Source: Butyrivibrio sp. (GTDB lineage: Bacteria; Bacillota; Clostridia; Lachnospirales; Lachnospiraceae). Taken from it: DNA of 52,125 nt. Each line of letters opens with the position of its first letter. The stretch's first letter is position 1. The stretch spans positions 1 to 52,125 of the forward strand of contig JAMPEU010000019.1 in the NCBI GenBank assembly GCA_023664865.1, given 5' to 3'. Both the position numbers and the translations under genes were made by a program. Under the pieces are notes generated by a model that saw only the letters and a program-made list of their open reading frames with translations, searched no databases and was not told where the DNA came from. This document shows positions 1 to 8,127 of this stretch, in pieces.

Positions 1-1
1 T

Positions 2-1003
2 TTTCCTTCCATGCCGCATATGCTTACCGGCAAGGAAGTAGTTATGTCGCAGCCGGTTAATGACTGGTTTACGTATATCTGGGAAGATGAAGAAACCAAT
101 TCCTTTTATGATGAACTCAAAAAAGAAAATTTTAAATTTAATATATATACATTTGATACCAGTGTTCTTTGTGGATTTAATGATATAAAAATACTTGATG
201 GCAAAATTTCCAATGTAACAAATAAAGCACAAGAGATAGATATATTTTATAAGCTTTTATTTAAGACAATGACTAAAATGTCGAGCTACCGTATGTTCCC
301 AGAGTTATTAAAACCGTATTTTTATACTAATATGAACGAATATGAAAGCGTTGTTGAGGTAAAAGCAAACAGAATAAATCATCTTAATTATGACTTTTAT
401 CAGGGGTTATTGGAAAATGGACTGAAAAAAGATAAATCATCTAACTATGTTATATTTCAGCACCTGATGGGAACGCATGAATATACTACAGATGAAAATG
501 GAAATTATAAAGAGAACTCCACTTTAGAAGAAACTGCCAAAGGCTGCATGGTAATTGTTGAAGAATATCTTAATAAATTAAAGGAAGTTGGAGTATATGA
601 TGATGCAACGATAATCATTACATCTGATCACGGAAGTCGTAAAGAACCTCAGGTTATTTTTTACCTTAAAGAGCCGGGAGAAACTCATGACGTATCGCCC
701 ATAACCAATGCGCCTATCTCGTTTAGGGAGTTTATGCCTACCATTGCGAAGGCGGCAGGGCTTGATAATTCTGCATATGGACAGACTATATATGATTTTT
801 CTCAGGATGAACTTAGGGAGAGGACTATATGGATTAGAGAGTATGATAACGATTATCCTACACTCCCATACTATACGGGTGAAAAAGACGGTAATGCAAA
901 TGTATATTATGGCCATACTTATACCGGAGACATTGGAGATTTATTAAGGATAATAGATGAACAGCCTAGTGTGATTGAACCTATGGTAGATTCTTTTTTT
1001 TAA
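2..1003 (+). CDS. Membrane-anchored sulfatase/LtaS-like phosphotransferase, copy 1 (5' end outside window)
   Basis: The reading frame is open from the first bases, and FPSMPHMLTG at the edge aligns with FPSLPHMLTG in the middle of the two following paralogues. The membrane half and the first metal-binding Asp therefore lie upstream, and the ATG at 11 is internal. What remains is the C-terminal alkaline-phosphatase-superfamily domain, with the QHLMGTH segment and a SDHG metal site late in the protein (TSDHGSRKEP). Family members are extracytoplasmic metal-dependent hydrolases or phosphotransferases such as LtaS and EptA. The substrate is unknown; the neighbours suggest a surface polymer. It ends 28 bp before the ATG of copy 2, so the two are probably co-transcribed. 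Confidence is high for the family and low for the reaction. Confidence 0.85.
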   Translation, partial: FPSMPHMLTGKEVVMSQPVNDWFTYIWEDEETNSFYDELKKENFKFNIYTFDTSVLCGFNDIKILDGKISNVTNKAQEIDIFYKLLFKTMTKMSSYRMFPELLKPYFYTNMNEYESVVEVKANRINHLNYDFYQGLLENGLKKDKSSNYVIFQHLMGTHEYTTDENGNYKENSTLEETAKGCMVIVEEYLNKLKEVGVYDDATIIITSDHGSRKEPQVIFYLKEPGETHDVSPITNAPISFREFMPTIAKAAGLDNSAYGQTIYDFSQDELRERTIWIREYDNDYPTLPYYTGEKDGNANVYYGHTYTGDIGDLLRIIDEQPSVIEPMVDSFF

Positions 1004-1031
1004 ATTGATGGGAAAGGAGCATAATTGTAAA

Positions 1032-2738
1032 ATGTCGAAGAAACTCCCCAAAATAGGAATTACGTTTTTAGTTTGTTTTCTGCTTACTTTTATGTTGTTT
1101 ATTTTCGGACCGTCAGAAATATTTTTTGCAAATGTTACAGGATTTAAGTTTGTATATGGAGATTTCGGAGGATACATGGCTGTTTTGGCATTAGCTGCGG
1201 CTGTAATTCTGACGGCGGTAATTGCCTTCCTTCCTGATAAAATATATGGAGTATTACTTTCGATTGTATTCGGAATATCCCTCGCAGGATACATACAGGT
1301 TATGTTTCTTAATAAAAATCTGGATTTGCTTGGCGTGAATCCGGAAGGGTATAAAGCACAGTCGGGAGCTGTCTTTAATCTCATTATCTGGCTTGTGATA
1401 ATCGCTGCCGTAATAGTGTTTTCCTTTGTTAAATTTGATATCTGGAAAAAGTTTGTAACAGGGCTTTCAGCATTTTTATTGTGCATACAGCTTGTGGCGT
1501 TGATTTCACTTTTGGTTTCGGCAGGTGAAGAGGCATATCATTATCCGGAGGGGAAATGGCATTTGTCAGGTGAAGAGCAGTATACTGTATCCGCCGACAA
1601 AAATGTAATTATCCTGGTATTGGATTATTTCAGCAACCAGTATCTTGCCCCGCTTGAGCAAGCCTATCCGAATGCAACGGATTTTCTGCATGACTTTACG
1701 TATTATAATAATGCGGATTGCACTTATTTTGGAACTTTTCCATCTCTTCCGCATATGCTTACCGGCAAGGAAGTAGTTATGTCACAACCGGTCAATGATT
1801 GGTGTATGGATATCTGGGAAGACGAAGAAACCTATTCATTTTATAATGAACTGAAAAAGGAAAATTTCAAATTTAACGTATATACGCCGGATACTAATAT
1901 CCTCTGCGGCCTTAATGATGTGAAGATACTGGATGGCAGAATTTCCAATGTGGCAAATGAAGCGCAGGAAATAGACGTATTCTATAAGCTTTTATTTAAG
2001 ACAATGGCTAAGATGTCGAGCTACCGTATGTTTCCTGAGTTACTGAAACCATATTTTTACGCCAATATAGATGAATACGAGGATATTGTTGCAGTAAAGG
2101 ATAATAAGATAAACCATAATAATTATGACTTCTACCAGGGGCTTATGGAAAATGGATTGAAAACGGATAAATCCTCTAATTATGTTATACTTCAGCATCT
2201 GATGGGAACGCATCTTTATACCACAGACGAGAATGGCAATTATAAAGAGGATTCCACGCTGGAAGAGACGGCTAAGGGCTGCATGGTAATTGTGGAAGAT
2301 TATCTGAACCGGTTAAAAGAACTTGGAGTATATGATGACGCTACAATTATTGTAACCGCAGATCATGGCGGTCCGTATGATTCTCAAGTAATTTTTTATA
2401 TAAAAGAACCAAATGAAACGCATGATGTATCGCCGATAACCAATGCGCCCATCTCATTTAGAGAATTTATGCCGACTATTGCGAAAGCGGCAGGACTTGA
2501 CGTTTCCGCTTACGGACAGACTATATATGATTTTTCTCAAGACGAGCTTAGGGAGCGGACTGTATGGCTTAGAATGTATGATGAAAATTATCCTGCTGTC
2601 CAATGCTATACTGGTGAAAAGGACGGCAGTTCAAATGTTTATTATGGCTATACTTACACAGGAGACATTGAAGATTTGCTAAAAATGGCGGATGAACAGC
2701 CAAGCGTAATTGAACCTATAGCAGATTCTTACTTTTAA
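1032..2738 (+). CDS. Membrane-anchored sulfatase/LtaS-like phosphotransferase, copy 2
   Basis: 568 aa counted from ATG 1032, chosen because AAAGGAG lies about 12 bp upstream and the protein then aligns end to end with copy 3. About five hydrophobic segments occupy residues 8-34, 47-67, 71-93, 112-134 and 140-163, followed by an extracytoplasmic catalytic domain from about residue 188. Visible elements are the metal-binding Asp in ILVLDYF (about 198), a GTFPSLPHMLTG block whose Thr (about 235) sits where the phospho-accepting Thr/Ser nucleophile lies in this superfamily, QHLMGTH (388-394) and TADHGG (about 442-447). The architecture recalls LtaS/EptA-type phosphotransferases more than soluble sulfatases. 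It is followed by copy 3 after 26 bp. An unusual feature is the near-perfect conservation among the three copies of the membrane half and of the nucleophile block, while the middle region diverges. Confidence 0.88.
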   Translation: MSKKLPKIGITFLVCFLLTFMLFIFGPSEIFFANVTGFKFVYGDFGGYMAVLALAAAVILTAVIAFLPDKIYGVLLSIVFGISLAGYIQVMFLNKNLDLLGVNPEGYKAQSGAVFNLIIWLVIIAAVIVFSFVKFDIWKKFVTGLSAFLLCIQLVALISLLVSAGEEAYHYPEGKWHLSGEEQYTVSADKNVIILVLDYFSNQYLAPLEQAYPNATDFLHDFTYYNNADCTYFGTFPSLPHMLTGKEVVMSQPVNDWCMDIWEDEETYSFYNELKKENFKFNVYTPDTNILCGLNDVKILDGRISNVANEAQEIDVFYKLLFKTMAKMSSYRMFPELLKPYFYANIDEYEDIVAVKDNKINHNNYDFYQGLMENGLKTDKSSNYVILQHLMGTHLYTTDENGNYKEDSTLEETAKGCMVIVEDYLNRLKELGVYDDATIIVTADHGGPYDSQVIFYIKEPNETHDVSPITNAPISFREFMPTIAKAAGLDVSAYGQTIYDFSQDELRERTVWLRMYDENYPAVQCYTGEKDGSSNVYYGYTYTGDIEDLLKMADEQPSVIEPIADSYF

Positions 2739-2764
2739 TAGATAAAAAGGAGCATTACCATAAG

Positions 2765-4474
2765 ATGACTAACAAGCTCTCCAAAATAGGAATTACATTT
2801 TTAGTTTGTTTTCTATTTGCATTTATGCTGTGTATTTTTGGACCGTCGGAGATATTTTTTGCAAATGTCACAGGATTTAAGTTTGTATATGGGGATTTCG
2901 GCGGATATATGGCGCTCTTGGCACTAGCGGCGGCTGTAATTCTGACGGCGGTAATTGCTTTCTTGCCTGATAAAATACATGGAGTATTGCTTTCGGTCGT
3001 ATTCGGCATATCTCTGGCAGGGTACATACAGGTTATGTTTCTCAATAAAAATCTGGATTTGCTTGGAGTAACTCAGGAGCGATATAAAATACGCTCGGGG
3101 GGGGCAATTTTAAATATAATTATCTGGCTTGTAATAATAACTGCTGCAGTGACGCTGTTTTTCATTAAATCAGATATCTGGGAAAAGCTGGTGTCAGGTC
3201 TCTCGGCGTTTTTGCTGTGCATACAGCTTGTGGCATTGGTGTTTCTCTTGATTTCGGCGGACAAAAGCGCTTATAAACGTCCTGAGTATATTTGGCATCT
3301 TTCAGGAGAAGACCAGTACACGGTATCTGCCAATAAAAACGTGATTGTACTGATTTTGGATTATTTCAGTAATCAATATCTTGCCCCGTGCTATGAGGAA
3401 TATCCGGACGCCACAGATTTTCTGCATGATTTTACATATTATAGCAACATGGACTGCACCTACTTTGGCACTTTTCCCTCTCTGCCGCATATGCTTACAG
3501 GACAGGAAGTAGTTATGTCGCAGCCTGTGGACGATTGGTGCATGGATATCTGGAAAAGTGAAGAAACAACTGCTTTTTATGGCAGACTTGCCGAAAATAA
3601 TTTTAAATTTAACGTATATACTCCGGAAATTAATATACTCTGCGGTTTAAATGACGCTAAGATGCTTGACGGTATGATTTCAAATATTACGGACGATGCT
3701 CAGGATATAGCTGTAGACCATAAGCTTTTATTTAAGACAATAATTAAGATGTCGGCTTACCGAATGTTCCCGGAGATATTAAAAACCTATTTCTATGCCG
3801 ACGTAGACGAATATGAAGATATTGTCTATACAGATGTAAATAGAATTAATTATAAAAACAGTGATTTTTATCATGGACTTATTGATAATGGATTACATGC
3901 GGACGAAAACGCCAACTATGTTATATTTCAACATTTAATGGGACCGCATTACCTTACCACAGACGCAAACGGCGAATATAAGGAATACGCGTCTTTAGCG
4001 GAGACTGTGAAAGGCTGTATGGTTATAGTGGAAGAGTATCTGAACCGGCTAAAGGAACTTGGGGTATATGATGATGCGACTATTATAATTACGGCGGACC
4101 ATGGTGATGTAAATGACTCACAAGTTATTTTCTATATTAAAGAACCCGGGGAGACCCATGAAGTAAGTCCTGTTACCAACGCGCCGGCATCATTTAATGA
4201 ATTTATGCCGACTATTGCGAACGCGGCAGGGCTTGATTCTTCTAATTATGGACAAACTATATATGATTTTTCGCAAGATGAGCTTAGAGAGCGTACCGTA
4301 TGGGTAAGAAAGGACGATTCGGATTATCCACAGGTGCCGTGTTATACGGGGCTTAAGGATGGGGATTCCAACGTTTACTATGGCTATACCTATACAGGAG
4401 ATATTGATGATTTATTAAATCAAATTAGCGAAGGTCCAAACGTAATTATTCCTATGGCGGATTCCTTCTGGTAA
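2765..4474 (+). CDS. Membrane-anchored sulfatase/LtaS-like phosphotransferase, copy 3
   Basis: 569 aa; ATG 2765 follows AAAGGAG with the same leader layout as copy 2. It has five N-terminal hydrophobic segments, then the alkaline-phosphatase-superfamily domain with LILDYF, GTFPSLPHMLTG, QHLMGPH and TADHGD. Differences from copy 2 cluster between the nucleophile block and the DHG site (residues about 260-430), so the copies may differ in substrate or partner, or may simply be drifting after duplication. The predicted site of action is the outer face of the cytoplasmic membrane. After this gene comes an A+T-rich repeat tract rather than another short operonic gap. Confidence 0.87.
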   Translation: MTNKLSKIGITFLVCFLFAFMLCIFGPSEIFFANVTGFKFVYGDFGGYMALLALAAAVILTAVIAFLPDKIHGVLLSVVFGISLAGYIQVMFLNKNLDLLGVTQERYKIRSGGAILNIIIWLVIITAAVTLFFIKSDIWEKLVSGLSAFLLCIQLVALVFLLISADKSAYKRPEYIWHLSGEDQYTVSANKNVIVLILDYFSNQYLAPCYEEYPDATDFLHDFTYYSNMDCTYFGTFPSLPHMLTGQEVVMSQPVDDWCMDIWKSEETTAFYGRLAENNFKFNVYTPEINILCGLNDAKMLDGMISNITDDAQDIAVDHKLLFKTIIKMSAYRMFPEILKTYFYADVDEYEDIVYTDVNRINYKNSDFYHGLIDNGLHADENANYVIFQHLMGPHYLTTDANGEYKEYASLAETVKGCMVIVEEYLNRLKELGVYDDATIIITADHGDVNDSQVIFYIKEPGETHEVSPVTNAPASFNEFMPTIANAAGLDSSNYGQTIYDFSQDELRERTVWVRKDDSDYPQVPCYTGLKDGDSNVYYGYTYTGDIDDLLNQISEGPNVIIPMADSFW

Positions 4475-4486
4475 TATAGCGGTAGT

Positions 4487-4560
4487 TATTTATAAATACA
4501 AAGTATTTATAAAGTACAATATTTGTAAAGTAAAATATTTATAAATAGAAATATTTATAT
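4487..4560 (+). repeat. Five degenerate 16-17 bp A+T repeats
   Basis: Between copy 3 and the small membrane gene the motif TATTTATAAA or a one-to-two-base variant recurs at 4487, 4504, 4520, 4536 and 4552, spaced 17, 16, 16 and 16 bp. It is almost pure A/T. It may hold a promoter or UP-like element for the downstream genes or be simple-sequence slippage; no convincing -35/-10 pair stands out. Confidence 0.5.
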
Positions 4561-4595
4561 CATAAATAATTATTTTTTAAAAGGAGACTATTACA

Positions 4596-4856
4596 ATGAA
4601 AAAAACTGTATTACAAATCTTTAAATTTACTTACTTCTTTAGCTGCTTTTTTACACTATTTACTATTCATGCGCATGCCTACATTGATCCGTCTGCCGTT
4701 ACATACATTATTCAGGGCGTTGCCGGCGTGCTGATTGCGCTTGGAGCGGCGTTTACTATTTTCCGTCATAAGATTTTTGCACTTTTTAAAGGCAAAAAGA
4801 AAGAAACGGATACTGAGGAAAAGATTGAATTTAAGAAGACTGACGACGAAGATTAA
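4596..4856 (+). CDS. Small secreted or membrane-anchored protein with YIDPSAVTY motif
   Basis: 86 aa; ATG 4596 follows AAAAGGAG. The N-terminus is a typical signal peptide (KK, hydrophobic stretch, then HAHA-Y, with likely cleavage after about residue 28). A short conserved-looking YIDPSAVTYIIQ segment follows, then a Gly/Ala-rich transmembrane helix (about 40-58) and a charged Lys/Glu/Asp tail. The mature protein would be a one-TM protein with a cytoplasmic charged tail. No enzyme motif is present. It lies between the phosphotransferase copies and the YidC fusion, so it could be an accessory subunit of the same system. The function is not known to me. Confidence 0.75.
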   Translation: MKKTVLQIFKFTYFFSCFFTLFTIHAHAYIDPSAVTYIIQGVAGVLIALGAAFTIFRHKIFALFKGKKKETDTEEKIEFKKTDDED

Positions 4857-4920
4857 AATGTATTTGTGTCTGTAAAATGCAGGCGCAAAGCTGTATGATG
4901 TTGAAAGGCACGGAAATATT

Positions 4921-6795
4921 ATGGGAATGATTGTAAATGCCGTGGTGGACGCTCTTTTATGGATAATCAATATCTGTTATCTTGTCTGCCACAACTACTG
5001 GATTGCTATTTTGCTCTTTACATTTTTATCAAAGGTGATATTACTGCCATTGTCAGTCTGGGTGCAGAAGAATTCAATTAAGACCGTCCGCATGCAGCCG
5101 GAGATGAATCATATCAAAGCAGCTTATATGGGTAACAGTGAACTGATATCCGAGGAACAGTATAAGCTATTTAAAAAAGAGGGATATAATCCATTTGCAG
5201 ATTTGATTCCGCTGTTTGTACAGCTTGCACTGTTAATGGGCGTTGTGGAAGCGGTTAAACGCGGGACGACGCTTACGGCAGTGCCTATAAACGAAATGGG
5301 TGTTACTTTGCTTGTTCCTGCATTGGCGGCATTGTCGGCGTTTTTCATGTGTTTTGTGCAAAACAAGATTAATGTCCTGCAGTCGGAACAGGGAGCGCTT
5401 AACAGATACGGCACGATGATTTTTTCGGTAGCTTTATCGCTCTATCTGGGATTTTTCGTCTCAATAGGCGTAGGCGTATACTGGATATACAGTAATCTTT
5501 TATCTGTACTGCAGCTTGTGCTTTTAAATATCTGGATTAATCCTAAGAAGTATATCGATTATGAGGCGCTTGAGGAAAGCAAAGAAGAGCTGCGCAAGGC
5601 GAAACAGTTTATGGCGCCGAAGAAAAAAGAGGCGCGCAATAACCCGTATCGTAAGAAAGAGAAAGAAGATTATAAAAGATTTCTTGCAGCATCCGGGAAA
5701 AAGCTGGTATTTTATTCGGAAAAAAACGGTTTCTACAAATATTACAGAAATATTATAGAAGAAATAATACGCCGCACCAATATAACGGTCCATTATATTA
5801 CAAGCGATCCGCAGGATGAGGTTTTTGCTTTGGCGAATGAACAGTTTAAGCCATATTACATAGGGGAAAACAGATTAATTGTCCTGATGATGAAACTGGA
5901 AACTGCTATTATGGTAATGACGACTCCTGATTTGGAAAATTTTCAGCTTAAGCGTTCTTATGTGGATAAAGATATTGAGTATATTTATGTGCCTCATGAT
6001 GTAAACAGCGCCAATCTGACGTTCCACAAGGATGCGTTAGACCATTTTGACACTATTTTTGCATCAGGACCGAAAAATAAAGAAGAAATTATGGAGCGGG
6101 AAGAAAAATACAATCTGCCTAAAAAACACATTGTAGAATGGGGTTCAAGCGTTATTGACAATATGAAAGAGGCGTATGAGCAGCTTACCGCAGTAAAAGA
6201 AGATGGTCAAAAAACGATTTTAATCGCCCCTTCATGGCAGAAAGACAATATACTTGACTCATGTATCGAGCCGCTGCTTGATGGATTAAAGACATCAGGG
6301 CATCGGATTATTGTGCGTCCGCATCCGCAATATGTACGCCACTTTGAGGCAAGGATTGACGCGCTTGCCAAGCAGTATGAGGAAGACGGCATTGAGTTTC
6401 AAAAGGATTTTTCCTCAAACAGCACGGTATATACGGCAGATTTACTGGTTACAGACTGGTCGAGCATTGCGTATGAGTATGCTTTTTCCACGCTTAAGCC
6501 TGTGCTTTTTGTCGATACGCCCATGAAGATAGTAAATCCGGATTACGCTGAACTTTCATGCGTGCCGATAGATATTGAACTGAGAAATAAAGTCGGCATT
6601 TCCGTGGAAGAAGGCAAAATTGCAGAAACGGCGGGAATGGTTGAGCGGCTTTTAGGCGATAAACAGTTCTCAAAAGATTCGATGAGAAATATGCGGGATA
6701 ACTATATCTATAATGTCGGCAACAGCGGCAAAATCGGAGCCAAATATATTATAGACAGCTTGGTTAAGCGCGAATCAGATAAGAAAGGAAATTAG
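4921..6795 (+). CDS. Fusion: YidC/Oxa1 insertase domain + CDP-glycerol glycerophosphotransferase-like domain
   Basis: 624 aa in one uninterrupted frame. Residues 1-215 are YidC/Oxa1-like: about five hydrophobic segments, the TM1 motif SKVILLPLSVWVQ with Lys38 at the position of the conserved positively charged groove residue, and NPFADLIPLFVQLALLMG (90-107), which matches the NPLxGCLPxLLQ signature. A highly charged linker (about 216-255) leads into a TagB/TagF-type domain (about 258-615) with VPHD (357-360), IIVRPHPQ (463-470) and TDWSSIAYEYAF (511-522), equivalents of the His and S/T-rich nucleotide-binding motifs. TagF-type enzymes polymerise polyol phosphates from CDP-alcohols at the membrane. 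Here the YidC part could act as membrane anchor or as a true insertase. The gene ends 6 bp before the AEP transaminase start, which ties it to phosphonate synthesis. The domains are clear; the combined role is inference. Confidence 0.88.
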   Translation: MGMIVNAVVDALLWIINICYLVCHNYWIAILLFTFLSKVILLPLSVWVQKNSIKTVRMQPEMNHIKAAYMGNSELISEEQYKLFKKEGYNPFADLIPLFVQLALLMGVVEAVKRGTTLTAVPINEMGVTLLVPALAALSAFFMCFVQNKINVLQSEQGALNRYGTMIFSVALSLYLGFFVSIGVGVYWIYSNLLSVLQLVLLNIWINPKKYIDYEALEESKEELRKAKQFMAPKKKEARNNPYRKKEKEDYKRFLAASGKKLVFYSEKNGFYKYYRNIIEEIIRRTNITVHYITSDPQDEVFALANEQFKPYYIGENRLIVLMMKLETAIMVMTTPDLENFQLKRSYVDKDIEYIYVPHDVNSANLTFHKDALDHFDTIFASGPKNKEEIMEREEKYNLPKKHIVEWGSSVIDNMKEAYEQLTAVKEDGQKTILIAPSWQKDNILDSCIEPLLDGLKTSGHRIIVRPHPQYVRHFEARIDALAKQYEEDGIEFQKDFSSNSTVYTADLLVTDWSSIAYEYAFSTLKPVLFVDTPMKIVNPDYAELSCVPIDIELRNKVGISVEEGKIAETAGMVERLLGDKQFSKDSMRNMRDNYIYNVGNSGKIGAKYIIDSLVKRESDKKGN

Positions 6796-6801
6796 ATTCA
6801 T

Positions 6802-7923
6802 ATGGTAAAAAGAAATGTATTACTAAATCCGGGACCGGCAACAACTACGGACACAGTCAAGATGGCGCAGGTAGTACCGGATATATGTCCAAGGGAAAAA
6901 GAATTTGTGAAAATTATGCAGGAGCTTGAAGAGGGGCTTTTGAAAATCGTGCATGCCAATCCTGATGAATATACGGCGGTATTATTCTGCGGTTCGGGAA
7001 CTATCAGCATGGATATCTGTTTAAATTCCCTGCTGCCTGCGGATAAAAAGATACTGATTATCGATAACGGCGCATACAGCCGCAGGGCAGTGGAAATCTG
7101 CGAATATTACGGTCTGCCGCATATTGACCTGCAGATGCCGCTTAACGCACAGCCTGACTTAGATAAAGTGGAGTCAGTTCTAAAGGAGAACAGCGATATA
7201 GCATTAGTATATATAACGCACCACGAAACGGGTACGGGGCTGCTTAACCCCATACGCAAAATAGGCGCGCTTGCGCATAAATATAATGCGGTTTTTGTGA
7301 CGGATACCACATCTTCTTATGCCATGATACCTATTGACATAGCGAAAGATGAAATAGATTTCTGCATGGCGTCTGCGCAAAAAGGCATTATGGGAATGAC
7401 AGGACTGTCATTTGTTATCGGCAAAAAGAAGGAAATTGAAGCTTCTGCGTCATATCCCAAACGCTCTTATTATTGTAATCTTTATATGCAGTATGACTAT
7501 TTTAAGAAACATGGCGAGATGCACTTTACACCCCCGGTTCAGGTAATCTATGCTGCAGTTCAGGCATTAAAGGAATATTTTGCAGAAGGAGAAACGGCAA
7601 AGTGGGAGAGGCATACGCGCGTCTTTAATGCAATCTGCTCCGGTCTTAGGGAACTTGGTTTTCAGATATATATGCCGGAGAAAATCGCTTCCGGTTTAGT
7701 GGCTGCGGCGTTGTATCCTAATGATGAAAACTGGGATTTTACGAAAATTCACGATTATTGTTACGAGCGCGGCTTCACAATATATCCCGGCAAAGTTGAA
7801 AATACCGGAATGTTCAGGCTGTGTGCGCTGGGCGCGATAGACGAGGCGGATATACATGATTTCTTTAAGGTGTTTAGAGAGGCGCTTGAGGTAAATAATG
7901 TGGCAATACCTGTGAAAATGTGA
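6802..7923 (+). CDS. 2-aminoethylphosphonate aminotransferase (PhnW/AepZ-like)
   Basis: 373 aa, PLP-dependent class-V fold. Visible elements: LLNPGPA near the N-terminus, a FCGSGT phosphate-binding loop (62-67), the Asp that pairs with the PLP ring nitrogen in VTDTTSS (168), and the Schiff-base Lys in SAQKG (194). The family interconverts 2-AEP plus pyruvate with phosphonoacetaldehyde plus alanine. Beside PEP mutase and phosphonopyruvate decarboxylase the likely direction is AEP synthesis. The start is 6 bp after the YidC fusion and AAGGAA lies about 12 bp upstream. A related alanine-glyoxylate-type aminotransferase is the alternative, but context favours AEP. Confidence 0.85.
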   Translation: MVKRNVLLNPGPATTTDTVKMAQVVPDICPREKEFVKIMQELEEGLLKIVHANPDEYTAVLFCGSGTISMDICLNSLLPADKKILIIDNGAYSRRAVEICEYYGLPHIDLQMPLNAQPDLDKVESVLKENSDIALVYITHHETGTGLLNPIRKIGALAHKYNAVFVTDTTSSYAMIPIDIAKDEIDFCMASAQKGIMGMTGLSFVIGKKKEIEASASYPKRSYYCNLYMQYDYFKKHGEMHFTPPVQVIYAAVQALKEYFAEGETAKWERHTRVFNAICSGLRELGFQIYMPEKIASGLVAAALYPNDENWDFTKIHDYCYERGFTIYPGKVENTGMFRLCALGAIDEADIHDFFKVFREALEVNNVAIPVKM

Positions 7924-7936
7924 TAGCTGAATGTGA

Positions 7937-8079
7937 CATGAACTCATATGATTCCACTTGAGGTCCTTGGAAAACGCCGGTACTTAGTGAAAAAGCTGTT
8001 TTTTAGCTTTTGAACTTAGTACCGCTGCGTTTTTCCACGGAGCGGGAGCGTACCTCAAGAGGAAGCATATGAGTTTATG
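7937..8079. repeat. Family A hairpin repeat, copy A1
   Basis: Outer arms CATGAACTCATATG and CATATGAGTTTATG, continued by TTCCaCTTGAGGT / ACCTCAAGaGGA, enclose the family core: GGTACTtAGT...ACTtAGTACC around an AAAAGCT/AGCTTTT stem, then an ACGGAGCGGGAGCGT segment. The whole 143 bp can fold as one long hairpin. It sits in the 204-bp gap between the AEP transaminase and the PEP mutase gene and is inverted relative to A2-A4 in plus-strand coordinates. Confidence 0.75.
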
Positions 8080-8127
8080 CCGCCCAAAGTTGTCAGTGAT
8101 AATAATTTATATACTAGGAGGATTATT

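Noticed and set aside
708-947. Overlapping ORF in another frame of the first phosphotransferase gene, with a matching one in copy 2 (2443-2682)
   Set aside because: It recurs only because the parent genes are paralogous. It lacks a ribosome-binding site, and the parent frame carries the conserved motifs.
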